A DNA stretch of 64,000 nucleotides. Origin: JAUVKA01 sp964465145. Its GTDB lineage: Bacteria > Bacteroidota > Bacteroidia > Bacteroidales > UBA12481. The stretch's first letter is position 1, and the number at the start of each line of letters is the position of its first letter. Where the stretch lies: assembly GCA_964465145.1 (NCBI GenBank), contig CAYXJR010000012.1, forward strand, positions 1-64,000, written 5' to 3'. Positions 32,849 to 41,900 of this stretch are shown piece by piece. The translations under genes and the position numbers were made by a program. Below the pieces are notes generated by a model, which was not told where the DNA came from, searched no databases, and worked only from the letters and a program-made list of their open reading frames with translations.

Positions 32849-33840
32849 TGAACCCATCAACAGTCTGCGTAATAGGAGATGGCAGTTGGGCAACTGCAAT
32901 CATGAGAATGTTATTGCAAAATGGCATCCATGCCGGATGGTTTGTTCGCAACCCTAAACGACGGGAACATATTTTAAAGTATAAAAGAAACCCAGATTAT
33001 TTGAGCTCTGTTGAATTGAACACAGAATCAATAAATTTTTATGCTGATCTGAACCAAGCCATAAAAAACAGCGGCAAGCTGATTTTCGTAATTCCCTCTG
33101 TTTACCTAAAAGATACTCTTTCCTCATTAAAGCAGGATCTTCACGATAAAATTGTTGTTTCTGCGATTAAAGGGATTATACCAGGAGATAATATCCTCAT
33201 CGCCGATTATTTTCAGATATATCACAAAGTTGATCCGTATCGATACGCTGTCATCTCGGGTCCATGCCATGCCGAAGAGGTGGCAATGGAGAAACTTTCT
33301 TATCTGACAATAACCTCCAGGCAGCCTCGGGTAGCCAGAGAAGTAGCTGCATTGCTAAATTCCTGGTACATCAAAACCAGCATCAGCCAGGATGTATATG
33401 GAACTGAATATGCCGTGGCCCTTAAAAACATTATGGCAATTGCAGCAGGCATCTGCCATGCCTTAAACTATGGCGATAATTTCCAGGCAGTCCTGGTTTC
33501 CAATGCCATCCGGGAAATGAATAGATTTCTTCGAAGAGTCGATCCCCAGGTCGGGGACATCATGGGATCTTCTTACCTGGGAGATCTCCTGGTTACAGCT
33601 TACTCCCAATTCAGCCGCAACCGTACTTTTGGGACTATGATTGCCAAAGGTTATTCTGTGAAATCTGCTAAACTGGAAATGAATATGGTAGCAGAAGGAT
33701 ACCATGCGGTAAAATGCATCCACGAACTAAACCAGAAATTTTTAGTGAATATGCCTATCACTGATGCAGTCTATAATATCCTGTACGAAAAAATTTCCCC
33801 CGGAATTGAAATACATTTACTAACCGAACATCTCAGTTAA
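32848..33840 (+). CDS. gpsA: Glycerol-3-phosphate dehydrogenase [NAD(P)+]
   Basis: A 330-residue enzyme that reduces dihydroxyacetone phosphate to sn-glycerol 3-phosphate for phospholipid synthesis. The nucleotide-binding N terminus reads VIGDGSWATAIMRML (GxGxxAT with Asp as in Bacteroidota). The catalytic Lys is in YAVALKNIMAIAAG, and SSYLGDLLVTAYSQFSRNRTFG is the conserved C-terminal block. ATG 32848 shares an A with the lysS stop. Confidence 0.93.
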   Translation: MNPSTVCVIGDGSWATAIMRMLLQNGIHAGWFVRNPKRREHILKYKRNPDYLSSVELNTESINFYADLNQAIKNSGKLIFVIPSVYLKDTLSSLKQDLHDKIVVSAIKGIIPGDNILIADYFQIYHKVDPYRYAVISGPCHAEEVAMEKLSYLTITSRQPRVAREVAALLNSWYIKTSISQDVYGTEYAVALKNIMAIAAGICHALNYGDNFQAVLVSNAIREMNRFLRRVDPQVGDIMGSSYLGDLLVTAYSQFSRNRTFGTMIAKGYSVKSAKLEMNMVAEGYHAVKCIHELNQKFLVNMPITDAVYNILYEKISPGIEIHLLTEHLS

Positions 33841-33842
33841 AA

Positions 33843-35180
33843 ATGAGCAAAATAAAAATAGACCTAAACTCTATTGAATCTTGTATCAGCTATAGTGATT
33901 TGAAGACCTATTTCCCTGCAGCCAATGGGGCACTTGAACAATTATATCAGAAAACCGGAAAGGGAAACGATTACCTGGGTTGGGTCGAACTGCCTGGTAT
34001 CGCAGCCTCACAGGTGGAAGACATAACAAATAAAACTGCAGAATTCCGTCGGAATCTCGACTGTATTGTAGTTATTGGTATAGGGGGATCCTACCTGGGA
34101 ACCAAAGCGGTTATTGATGCCCTTTCACATCCCTTTGGGATATTTTTGCCCGGTCCGGAGATCTGCTTTGCAGGACATCACCTAAGCGAAGAATACCTGG
34201 ATGATCTGATCGGATATCTTCAATTAAAAAGCTGGGGTATGGTGGTGATTTCAAAATCCGGTACAACCACAGAACCAGCAATCGCTTTTCGCTTACTAAA
34301 TGCTGCATTGGTCAGAAAATTTGGCCGGCCAGAAGCCAAAAATCGTGTGATCGCCATTACAGATGCTAAAAAAGGAGCATTGAGAACAATGGCCGACCAG
34401 GAAAATTACCAGTCGTTTACCATTCCAGATAATATCGGTGGCAGGTATTCTGTTCTAACTCCGGTTGGCCTGGTACCTATTGCACTGGCAGGCTTCAATA
34501 TAGAATCCTTAATCCAGGGGGCCCATGCCCTCTCGGCAGACACGGCACCAGGAATCCCCGAATCTGAAAATCCCGCCATTATGTATGCTGCAGCGAGAAA
34601 TGCCCTCCTGGCAAAAGGCAAGACCACTGAGATCCTGGCGAACTTTAATCCACGTTTACATTATATTGCAGAATGGTGGAAACAACTTTTTGGCGAAAGT
34701 GAAGGAAAAGACAGTAAAGGTATTTTCCCGGCAAGCGTGGATCTCACCACCGACCTTCACTCCATGGGGCAATATATTCAGGATGGGCCAAGAAACATTT
34801 TTGAAACTTTTCTTAGGGTGGCCCAGACAAAAAAAACAGTTCGTGTTCCTGAGGATCCAGGAAACCTTGATCAACTAAATTATATTTCGGGCAGGAGAAT
34901 TGAAGAAATCAACCATCAGGCCTCATTGGGTACGCTGCTGGCCCATGTGGATGGAGGAGTTCCCGTGATACAGATCAAGATGAACCAACTCGATGAATAT
35001 AATTTGGGAGCCCTTTTCTATTTCTTCGAAATATCCTGTGGAATCTCTGGTTATATGCTTGGGGTCAACCCTTTTGATCAGCCTGGAGTAGAAGCTTATA
35101 AAAATAATATGTTTGCCCTGCTTGGCAAACCTGGATTTGAAAAACAAACAGAAATCCTGAAAAAAAGGTTTGAACGATAA
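33843..35180 (+). CDS. pgi: Glucose-6-phosphate isomerase
   Basis: A 445-residue enzyme interconverting glucose 6-phosphate and fructose 6-phosphate. Sugar-isomerase motifs: VVIGIGGSYLGTKAVIDAL for the phosphate loop, ISKSGTTTEPAIAFRLL, GGRYSVLTPVGLVPIALAG, and the catalytic region QYIQDGPRNIFETF. The length is that of the short bacterial class, not the 550-residue type. It begins 2 bp after gpsA and is followed 3 bp later by the EamA gene. Confidence 0.94.
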   Translation: MSKIKIDLNSIESCISYSDLKTYFPAANGALEQLYQKTGKGNDYLGWVELPGIAASQVEDITNKTAEFRRNLDCIVVIGIGGSYLGTKAVIDALSHPFGIFLPGPEICFAGHHLSEEYLDDLIGYLQLKSWGMVVISKSGTTTEPAIAFRLLNAALVRKFGRPEAKNRVIAITDAKKGALRTMADQENYQSFTIPDNIGGRYSVLTPVGLVPIALAGFNIESLIQGAHALSADTAPGIPESENPAIMYAAARNALLAKGKTTEILANFNPRLHYIAEWWKQLFGESEGKDSKGIFPASVDLTTDLHSMGQYIQDGPRNIFETFLRVAQTKKTVRVPEDPGNLDQLNYISGRRIEEINHQASLGTLLAHVDGGVPVIQIKMNQLDEYNLGALFYFFEISCGISGYMLGVNPFDQPGVEAYKNNMFALLGKPGFEKQTEILKKRFER

Positions 35181-35183
35181 AGT

Positions 35184-36083
35184 ATGATCAACAAGCAAAC
35201 GAAAGGGAGTATCCTGGCCCTGGTGGCAGCCCTTGCTCTGGCTAACTCATTTATTTTTAGTAAATCCGCACTTAATACAATCCATTTTGTTCAATTCGGA
35301 CTGGTCTGGTTCAGCATGGGCTTGGTTTGGTTAATTGCCTACATCCTTATTTCCGGGGACTTGAAAGAGATACGGAGGCTAAGCCAAAGGGGCCATCTGT
35401 ACACCTTCCTCGTTGGCTTATTCGAAGCTTTGGGTACGGCTTTTTTTTATATAGCATTGAAAAAAGTTGAAAATCCGGCAATTGTTTCATTCCTTGGGAA
35501 TGCTGGGCCTGTCCTTGTAACTCTTTTCGGTATCATTCTACTTAAAGAAGTTTATAGCAGGATGGAAATCCTCGGTGTTATCCTGGCCATTTCAGGCATT
35601 TTTACTATGTCATTCCAATCTGGTGCTGTTTCGGATGGAATTTTCATGCAGGGAACAGAATGGATCATGCTGGCTTCACTGATGTTTGCCACCGGAACTA
35701 TTATCGGACGGAAACAGATACAACGGGTTAGCCCTTCCTTGCTTTCTCTTATCCGGGTTGTTTTGCTTCTGATTGTTTTTATTGTTCTCTTTATATCCCT
35801 TGATCTGGATCTGAGGCTTCCGGCCAAAGCTTATCGCAACATGGCCATTGGCTCTTTACTCGAAGCCCTCATAACCATGGTGGCTGCCTATTCTGCACTG
35901 AAGTACATCCAGGCTATCAGGATGTCAATTCTGGTTAACTCAAAGAGTATCTGGGTTCTGATAAGTGCCTTTGTCTTTTTCCAGCTTATCCCGGAAACCC
36001 ATCAGTTAATAGGCGGGATCTTGTCGCTGGCTGGCGTAGTGCTACTCACTATTGGGAAAAAGAGAGAGAGGGAATCCGCCTAA
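35184..36083 (+). CDS. EamA/DMT-family transporter
   Basis: A 299-residue inner-membrane protein with about ten transmembrane helices in two EamA repeats (SILALVAALALANSFIFSKSAL at the start of the first, IMLASLMFATGTIIGR at the start of the second). Drug/metabolite transporters of this type export small metabolites; the substrate cannot be told from sequence. It is the fourth gene of the lysS operon and its stop overlaps the stop of the convergent AlgX-like gene. Confidence 0.85.
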   Translation: MINKQTKGSILALVAALALANSFIFSKSALNTIHFVQFGLVWFSMGLVWLIAYILISGDLKEIRRLSQRGHLYTFLVGLFEALGTAFFYIALKKVENPAIVSFLGNAGPVLVTLFGIILLKEVYSRMEILGVILAISGIFTMSFQSGAVSDGIFMQGTEWIMLASLMFATGTIIGRKQIQRVSPSLLSLIRVVLLLIVFIVLFISLDLDLRLPAKAYRNMAIGSLLEALITMVAAYSALKYIQAIRMSILVNSKSIWVLISAFVFFQLIPETHQLIGGILSLAGVVLLTIGKKRERESA

Positions 36084-37528
36084 TTCTTTGAATGGGATAG
36101 AGTCCAGACCGCGTCCAACTGGATCTGGCGATCCACAGAAATACCATTTTTCGTTGCTTTCTCACGAATCTGCTTCATCCATTCGGCATTATGGCGGATC
36201 TTCATTTCATAAAATGATTGATTCTTAGTAAGTAATCCTTCCTGCTCATCCTGCCAGAACTGAAAGCCAGAGTGATCCTCCAGTCCCTGCTCCACGGAAA
36301 TACCTTTATTGGCTGACTCTTCCACAACCTCATCAAACCATTTGTAATGTGATATAACCCTGCTGGTATACCAATACCTGTAGTCTATTGGAACCTCAGG
36401 AAAATATATTTCATAAAGGCGGTCGAAAAAGGTCCAGGCAAATTTGTAAAAGAATCGCTCAGTGATCATAACAAGAATCAGATCCATGCTTTCCACCTCC
36501 TCCCTGAAGTTGATCATGCTGGTATCTTTGCGCTCAGCCCATGACTCTGGGTATATCTCAACATTGTAATACCAGAAGGCTGTGTTGGCATAGGTATTAT
36601 CGGGTATCTTAGCATTAAGGATATTGAAATAAAAACTGTCGGATATCGCTAAAACTCTTGGTTTTAGGGAGTCGGGCACCTGCCGGTAGCTCACTTCAGG
36701 ATAAGTCATTGGCGGATGCCCGGGATCTAAAAGGACATTCATCAGCTCAGCCAGATCCCCATCCATACCTTTTAGTTTCCTGATTGGCTCTAGAGGTCCA
36801 AGTATTAGGTCCGGAACTTCCTTCCCAGTCCATTCTTCAACGAGGGGAAGAAGGGTATCCATGGCAGTTAGCATGCCATAAAACGACCAATGAATACCTC
36901 CCTTTGGAAAAAGAGGAAAAGGAACTTCATCTTTCATTTTTGCAAAATGCCTGTTTAAATCCAGTAAATTAATCTGCTGCCCCTTACAACCCTCCAAAAT
37001 ACTTACGTAATTCGTATGCTGGTCAGAGGAAATAATTTGCAAATGATTCGGGATATACTCGTTATAATATGTGGCCTTACTCGGTTCAATAATCACGGCC
37101 AGGTTTACTCCGAGCCTGGAGAGAGTGTCCCTGACCAGACCAGCCCGATGAAATTTTTCCTTCCAATACCAATCTCCAGGGTAATCGCCTCCCTGGTGTG
37201 CCCGTAAGTAATCATTCTCATATAAATATCTCTTTTTCCCTACCACCACTCCCCGCGCATTAGCCTTCCGGAAAAGGGTAAACTCTATTTGGTTCTTGAT
37301 CCTGATAAGTAATGGCCTGAACCCAACCCGTTGTTCAATAGCTTGCTCCGCAGCTTCTTGAAAAGATCCATCAACCCAGCTTGTAAAGCTAAAAGAGGGC
37401 CATGTGGGAGGATCACCCACCCCCTTCAATGGTTTAATTCTAAAAAAACCTGTGTTCTGCTGAATAAGCGGCAAACAAAGCGCAAAAACCAGCAGAACAA
37501 AAATAATATGTCGTACCCATTTCCTCAT
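36080..37528 (-). CDS. AlgX/AlgJ-like SGNH protein, MBOAT partner
   Basis: A 482-residue protein with an N-terminal membrane helix (residues 6-23) and a periplasmic SGNH-like domain of the alginate O-acetylation type (ALGX/DHHW). Visible: VVVGKKRYLYENDYL, LAVIIEPSKATYYNEYIP, FPKGGIHWSFYGMLTA (the His-containing active-site block) and PRVLAISDSFYFNIL with the nucleophile Ser in SDSF. It starts just after the MBOAT gene. Together they would take an acyl group from the MBOAT protein and place it on an exported polysaccharide. Confidence 0.85.
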   Translation of the reverse strand: MRKWVRHIIFVLLVFALCLPLIQQNTGFFRIKPLKGVGDPPTWPSFSFTSWVDGSFQEAAEQAIEQRVGFRPLLIRIKNQIEFTLFRKANARGVVVGKKRYLYENDYLRAHQGGDYPGDWYWKEKFHRAGLVRDTLSRLGVNLAVIIEPSKATYYNEYIPNHLQIISSDQHTNYVSILEGCKGQQINLLDLNRHFAKMKDEVPFPLFPKGGIHWSFYGMLTAMDTLLPLVEEWTGKEVPDLILGPLEPIRKLKGMDGDLAELMNVLLDPGHPPMTYPEVSYRQVPDSLKPRVLAISDSFYFNILNAKIPDNTYANTAFWYYNVEIYPESWAERKDTSMINFREEVESMDLILVMITERFFYKFAWTFFDRLYEIYFPEVPIDYRYWYTSRVISHYKWFDEVVEESANKGISVEQGLEDHSGFQFWQDEQEGLLTKNQSFYEMKIRHNAEWMKQIREKATKNGISVDRQIQLDAVWTLSHSKN

Positions 37529-37529
37529 A

Positions 37530-38954
37530 CTAAAACCTGAAATAGATGAACGGATTAAAGCCGGATGATGTAATAAACGCCAAACAAATAGCCAGAAGAA
37601 TTAACGAAACACAGCTCCTGAAAATAGCTGCGCTGGTTGAAGGCAGATCTCCAAGGTATCTCTCCTGCCAGGATTCTATGCCCTTCCTGAATGCAAAAAA
37701 TGAGAAGAAAGTAGCCAGAATCATGATCGCCCAGAAATGTGCACCAGGGTGAAAACCTGGTCCAACAAGCTTCCAGCTGAACATGCTTTTCAGATAAAAT
37801 CCTACCTGATCGAAATTTTCCGATCTAAACAAAACCCAACCAACCAGGGTAACAATATAGGTTAGCATTACCGATGGGAATTTTCTTACCCATATTGAAA
37901 ACTTGGCCAGGAAAAGTCGGTCCAACACCAGAAACAGCCCATGAAAAGCTCCCCAAACAACAAAATTCCAGGCCGCTCCATGCCATAATCCAGAGATCAG
38001 GAAGACCACCCAGAGATTGAAAAACAATCGTCTTTTCGTTTTAACACGGCTTCCTCCAAGAGGAATATATAGGTAATCCTTCATCCACCGCCCCAATGTC
38101 ATGTGCCATCGGCGCCAGAATTCGGTGATATTCCTTGATATATATGGATTATTGAAATTCTCGGGAAATTTAAATCCAATCATACGACCAATACCAATGG
38201 CCATATCGGAATACCCCGAGAAATCAAAATAAATCTGAAAAGAATAGGCGATAATACCAAACCAGGCAACAGGGGTACTAAGGGCCGTTTCCGGTAAACT
38301 GAAAATGCGATCAACTTCAGCACCTAAAACATTAGCTATCAACACCTTTTTCGACAGGCCGATAATAAATCTGAAAAAGCCCAGGAGGCGGTTATCCATG
38401 GTTTCCTGATTCGAGCGGTCACGGATCTGATCGGCTATTTCATGATAGCGTACAATCGGGCCGGCGATAAGCTGGGGAAATAAAATAATATATAGGGCAT
38501 AATCCCAAAGCACATCCAGTGGCCTGTGCACTTTCCGGTAAACATCAATGGAATAGCTTAACTTCTGAAAAGTAAAAAAGGAGATCCCAATAGGTAAAGC
38601 CACCCTTACCCAGTCGAATCCATTTGAGCCGGTTGCCTGCAGAAATTGATTAACATTATCGACCAGAAAATTTGCATATTTGAAATACAGCAATAAGCCC
38701 ACATTCAAAATTACAGATACAGCAAGCCAAAGTCTCTTTTTCTTTCCAACCTGGGAATCCATGTAGCGGATTATATAAAAATCCAGTGCAATCGAACCAC
38801 TTACCATAAATATGAACAAAGGGGCTCCCCACATATAGAAAAACACACTGAATGCCAGGGCAACAATATTCTTGTAGGGATTCGCTACCAGGTAATAGAC
38901 TAGTAGAAATGCAGGAAAAAAGAATAGTAGAAAAAGGCTGCTACTAAAAACCAT
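37530..38954 (-). CDS. MBOAT-family O-acyltransferase (AlgI-like)
   Basis: A 474-residue polytopic protein. Landmarks parallel the other MBOAT in the window: LPIGISFFTFQKLSYSIDVYR (120-140), FPQLIAGPIVRY, YFDFSGYSDMAIGIG, EFWRRWHMTLGRWMKDYLYIPLGG (His284) and SGLWHGAAW (catalytic His325). It is AlgI-like and paired with an AlgX-like gene directly downstream, so extracellular polysaccharide is the more likely acceptor here. It is a two-gene operon with its own upstream region at 38955-38983. Confidence 0.9.
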   Translation of the reverse strand: MVFSSSLFLLFFFPAFLLVYYLVANPYKNIVALAFSVFFYMWGAPLFIFMVSGSIALDFYIIRYMDSQVGKKKRLWLAVSVILNVGLLLYFKYANFLVDNVNQFLQATGSNGFDWVRVALPIGISFFTFQKLSYSIDVYRKVHRPLDVLWDYALYIILFPQLIAGPIVRYHEIADQIRDRSNQETMDNRLLGFFRFIIGLSKKVLIANVLGAEVDRIFSLPETALSTPVAWFGIIAYSFQIYFDFSGYSDMAIGIGRMIGFKFPENFNNPYISRNITEFWRRWHMTLGRWMKDYLYIPLGGSRVKTKRRLFFNLWVVFLISGLWHGAAWNFVVWGAFHGLFLVLDRLFLAKFSIWVRKFPSVMLTYIVTLVGWVLFRSENFDQVGFYLKSMFSWKLVGPGFHPGAHFWAIMILATFFSFFAFRKGIESWQERYLGDLPSTSAAIFRSCVSLILLAICLAFITSSGFNPFIYFRF

Positions 38955-38983
38955 TATGCATGTAACCGATAATTTGCGAAGGT

Positions 38984-39016
38984 AAAAAAAAGCCGCTCAA
39001 ATTGATTATGAGCGGC
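38984..39016 (-). terminator. Rho-independent terminator of the GTPase gene
   Basis: On the minus strand GCCGCTCA (39016-39009), 9-nt loop, TGAGCGGC (38999-38992), then eight T (38991-38984). A textbook terminator 22 bp after the stop of the cyclic-2,3-DPG-synthase-like gene. Confidence 0.9.
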
Positions 39017-39037
39017 CTCTATTTCGTTAACCTGGGC

Positions 39038-40378
39038 TTAAACCAGTTTGTGCTTTGTTACAAAATCGGTCAGAATCCCTGTGAGATCTGGTTGTCCGAT
39101 TTCTTGTAAGTCGTAGTACACCCGGGTGTTGGGCTTTTTGATATCAATGATTCTGTTAAGGTCGATTGGCGTTCCAATAATTACTGAATCACAATCGCTG
39201 TTATTGATAGTTGTTTCCAGGTCTTTGAGCTGTTCCGGGCTGTATCCCATCGCGGGAAGCAATTCTCCAATATCAGGATAAGTCTCAAAAGTCTCGATTA
39301 GCTTCCCAACGAGAAAAGGTCTGGGATCAACCAGTTCGATAGCACCAAATTTCTGTGCAGCAACGATTCCGGCTCCTAGAGTCATTTCTCCGTGGGTCAG
39401 TGTTGGTCCATCTTCGATTACCAGCACTCTTTTACCCCTAATGATCTCAGGATTATCCACCCTGATGGGAGATGCTCCGTCTACCACTATTGCTCCCGGA
39501 TTGTTTTCTGCAATATTTTCACGGACTATCTGAATGCCCTCCGGTGCAGCTGTATCCATTTTATTTATTACAACTACATCAGCCAGCCTGAGGTTCACTT
39601 CACCAGGATAATAATACACTTCATGTCCGGGACGATGCGGGTCGGCAACTGTTATTGTCAAATCTGGCTTGTAAAAAGAAAAATCATTATTTCCACCATC
39701 CCATAACACCACATCACAACCCCTTGGATCATTTTCTGCCTCCCGAAGGATAGCTTCGTAATCCACTCCAGCATAAATAACATTTCCGCGTACAATATGC
39801 GGTTCATACTCTTCCATCTCCTCGACCGTACACTTATGCTTTTCAAGGTCTGAAATCTCTGCATAGCGCTGAACTTTTTGAGCCACCAGGTCTCCATAAG
39901 GCATCGGATGCCGTACGGCTACTACCCGAAGGCCCATCTTCATAAGTATTTCGATCACCCTCCTGGAAGTTTGGCTTTTACCACATCCTGTACGCGTAGC
40001 TACCACTGAAACAACAGGCTTATGGCTTTTAAGCATTGTATGTCGGGGGCCTAAAAGGGTAAAACTGGCACCGGCTGCATTAACCAGAGCACTCAGATTC
40101 ATTACACGGTCATAGGGAACATCACTGTAGGAAAAAATACAGCTGTCAATCTGATTTTTTTCAATCAATCCCGGCAATTCTACCTCTGCAACAATTGGGA
40201 TGCCTTCAGGGTAAAATTTACCTGCCAATGCGGCTGGATATTTTCTCCCGTCAATATCAGGAATTTGAGCCGCCGTAAAAGCAACTACTTCATATTCTTC
40301 CTGATCCCGGTAATAGGTATTGAAATTATGGAAATCCCTGCCTGCAGCACCGATGATAATGATCTTTTTCTTATTCAT
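39038..40378 (-). CDS. Cyclic 2,3-diphosphoglycerate synthetase-like GTPase
   Basis: A 446-residue P-loop protein. The N terminus has a Rossmann-like start (KKIIIIGAAGRDFHNFN), and the P-loop is VVATRTGCGKSQTSRR (about 126-140). DVVLWDGGNNDFSF and VVINKMDTAAPEG give Walker B and an NKxD base-recognition motif. It matches the family annotated as cyclic 2,3-diphosphoglycerate synthetase after archaeal enzymes; in mesophilic bacteria the true substrate is not known. It lies downstream of the KamA-like gene but has its own terminator, a TATATTTG -7 element and an uncommonly strong GGAGG ribosome-binding site. Confidence 0.75.
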   Translation of the reverse strand: MNKKKIIIIGAAGRDFHNFNTYYRDQEEYEVVAFTAAQIPDIDGRKYPAALAGKFYPEGIPIVAEVELPGLIEKNQIDSCIFSYSDVPYDRVMNLSALVNAAGASFTLLGPRHTMLKSHKPVVSVVATRTGCGKSQTSRRVIEILMKMGLRVVAVRHPMPYGDLVAQKVQRYAEISDLEKHKCTVEEMEEYEPHIVRGNVIYAGVDYEAILREAENDPRGCDVVLWDGGNNDFSFYKPDLTITVADPHRPGHEVYYYPGEVNLRLADVVVINKMDTAAPEGIQIVRENIAENNPGAIVVDGASPIRVDNPEIIRGKRVLVIEDGPTLTHGEMTLGAGIVAAQKFGAIELVDPRPFLVGKLIETFETYPDIGELLPAMGYSPEQLKDLETTINNSDCDSVIIGTPIDLNRIIDIKKPNTRVYYDLQEIGQPDLTGILTDFVTKHKLV

Positions 40379-40426
40379 ATATAACCTCCATTAAATGTAT
40401 TTGTGTTGTTTTTTATGTCGGATTCA

Positions 40427-40481
40427 CAAATATACACTTTTCGGAAAGCTCCAATCATGATATTTATCGTGATATCATGAT
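40427..40481 (-). promoter_or_regulatory. Promoter with overlapping palindrome (candidate operator)
   Basis: TATATTTG on the minus strand (40434-40427) matches the -7 consensus for the GTPase gene. The 10-bp inverted repeat ATCATGATAT (40454-40463) / ATATCATGAT (40472-40481), with an 8-nt spacer, covers where the -33 element should be. It is not a terminator, as it lacks a T-run, so it is better read as a binding site for a dimeric repressor. Confidence 0.5.
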
Positions 40482-40483
40482 AG

Positions 40484-41809
40484 TTATTTTGAGTAGTGTG
40501 TGTTATTTTTATTGAAGATGGATTTTAATTCGGCCTCATAAAAGAACTCTTTTTCACCGAAAGCCGGTTTAAGTTCGTCCAGCCAGGTGGCTTTCGTGTC
40601 GTATTTTGCAAAGAATGGTTTATTCACCCATTGAGAACTTCTTCCCTGAATGAAATGCAAAACAAAAACCTTTTCTCCATTAATTTCGGTAATACCATCA
40701 ATTGCGACTTTTCCAGGGTTTGCTGACATACTGGGCCCTCTTACCGTACGAGCCAAACCGCTGAGACTGGTATATGCATTATTATATATCTCATAGGCCC
40801 TGGCAATCGGTACAGCGAAATAATCGTGAGCCCCGGTATTGCGGGCAATAAACATATAATATGGAATTAGGCCCAGGCGAATTTGCTCCCTCCACATTTC
40901 AACCCAAACAGAATAATCATCATTAATATGCTTTAACAAAGGACTTTGAGTTCTTATCTGTGCACCTGTATTCCTGATTTTAGCAATCGCCTGTTTAAGC
41001 GGCTCCGATTTCAACTCATTTGGATGATTGAAGTGAGCCATAATAGCCAGATGTTTGCCTGATGCTTGAATCTTATTGAAAATCTTTAAAATTTCGTATG
41101 CATCCGGATCAGTTAGGAAGCGGTAAGGCCAGAATGAAAGGGCCTTAGTCCCTATTCGTATTGTTTGGAGATTCTCAAGGCCAGCTTTCAATAATGCAGA
41201 AATATAAGTATCCAGCTGTTGCGCTTTCATTACCATTGGATCGCCCCCGGTAATCAGAAGATCGGTGATCTGCGGGTTTCTTCTAATGTATTCAACCAGA
41301 AGATCCGCCTGATTCATAGCAAAACGGTAATCCCCCATACCCGTAAATTGGGGCCATCGAAAACAAAAAGTACAGTATGCATGACAGGTTTGTCCCTGGG
41401 TCGGAAAAAACAGCATGGTTTCATTGTATTTATGCTGAAGTCCCACCAGGCGGGTTCCATCCATTTCAGGGATATTACGATCTATCTGACCGGCTGGATG
41501 GGGATTGAGGGAAAGTCGAATATTTTGGGCCGCAATCATAATCTCTGACCTTCCGGCATCTTGTTTCACTAAGGCTGCAATCAGGTCAAAATGCTCAGCC
41601 TTGAGCATATCCCGTTGGGGAATTGTCAATCGGAATAGTGGATCGGACTCAAAATTATTCCAATCCACCAATTGCTCCATCACATAGTTATTCGACTTGA
41701 AAGGAAGGACTTTACTAACAACATCAATATTAAAAATCTGTTCATCTGACAATCGATCGATCTGTGGAATACTTTTGAAATTTTGTGCTGTATATAGTTG
41801 ATATTTCAT
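40484..41809 (-). CDS. KamA-family radical SAM protein (lysine 2,3-aminomutase-like)
   Basis: A 441-residue radical SAM enzyme. The iron-sulfur cluster motif CHAYCTFC (Cys142, Cys146, Cys149) has the CxxxCxxC spacing and is followed by FRWPQF, as in the KamA family. LLITGGDPMVM gives the SAM-binding GGD. The PLP-lysine region and C terminus differ from classic KamA, so it may act on a substrate other than free lysine. It is immediately upstream of the GTPase gene on the same strand; linkage of function between the two is unproven. Confidence 0.8.
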   Translation of the reverse strand: MKYQLYTAQNFKSIPQIDRLSDEQIFNIDVVSKVLPFKSNNYVMEQLVDWNNFESDPLFRLTIPQRDMLKAEHFDLIAALVKQDAGRSEIMIAAQNIRLSLNPHPAGQIDRNIPEMDGTRLVGLQHKYNETMLFFPTQGQTCHAYCTFCFRWPQFTGMGDYRFAMNQADLLVEYIRRNPQITDLLITGGDPMVMKAQQLDTYISALLKAGLENLQTIRIGTKALSFWPYRFLTDPDAYEILKIFNKIQASGKHLAIMAHFNHPNELKSEPLKQAIAKIRNTGAQIRTQSPLLKHINDDYSVWVEMWREQIRLGLIPYYMFIARNTGAHDYFAVPIARAYEIYNNAYTSLSGLARTVRGPSMSANPGKVAIDGITEINGEKVFVLHFIQGRSSQWVNKPFFAKYDTKATWLDELKPAFGEKEFFYEAELKSIFNKNNTHYSK

Positions 41810-41900
41810 TTGTTAACTTTTATTTCTGCATGGCAAACCATCAATGCTCATGTATATGATACTAAAAAAAGATGGAAAAACCAAACGACAAGAATTCTGA

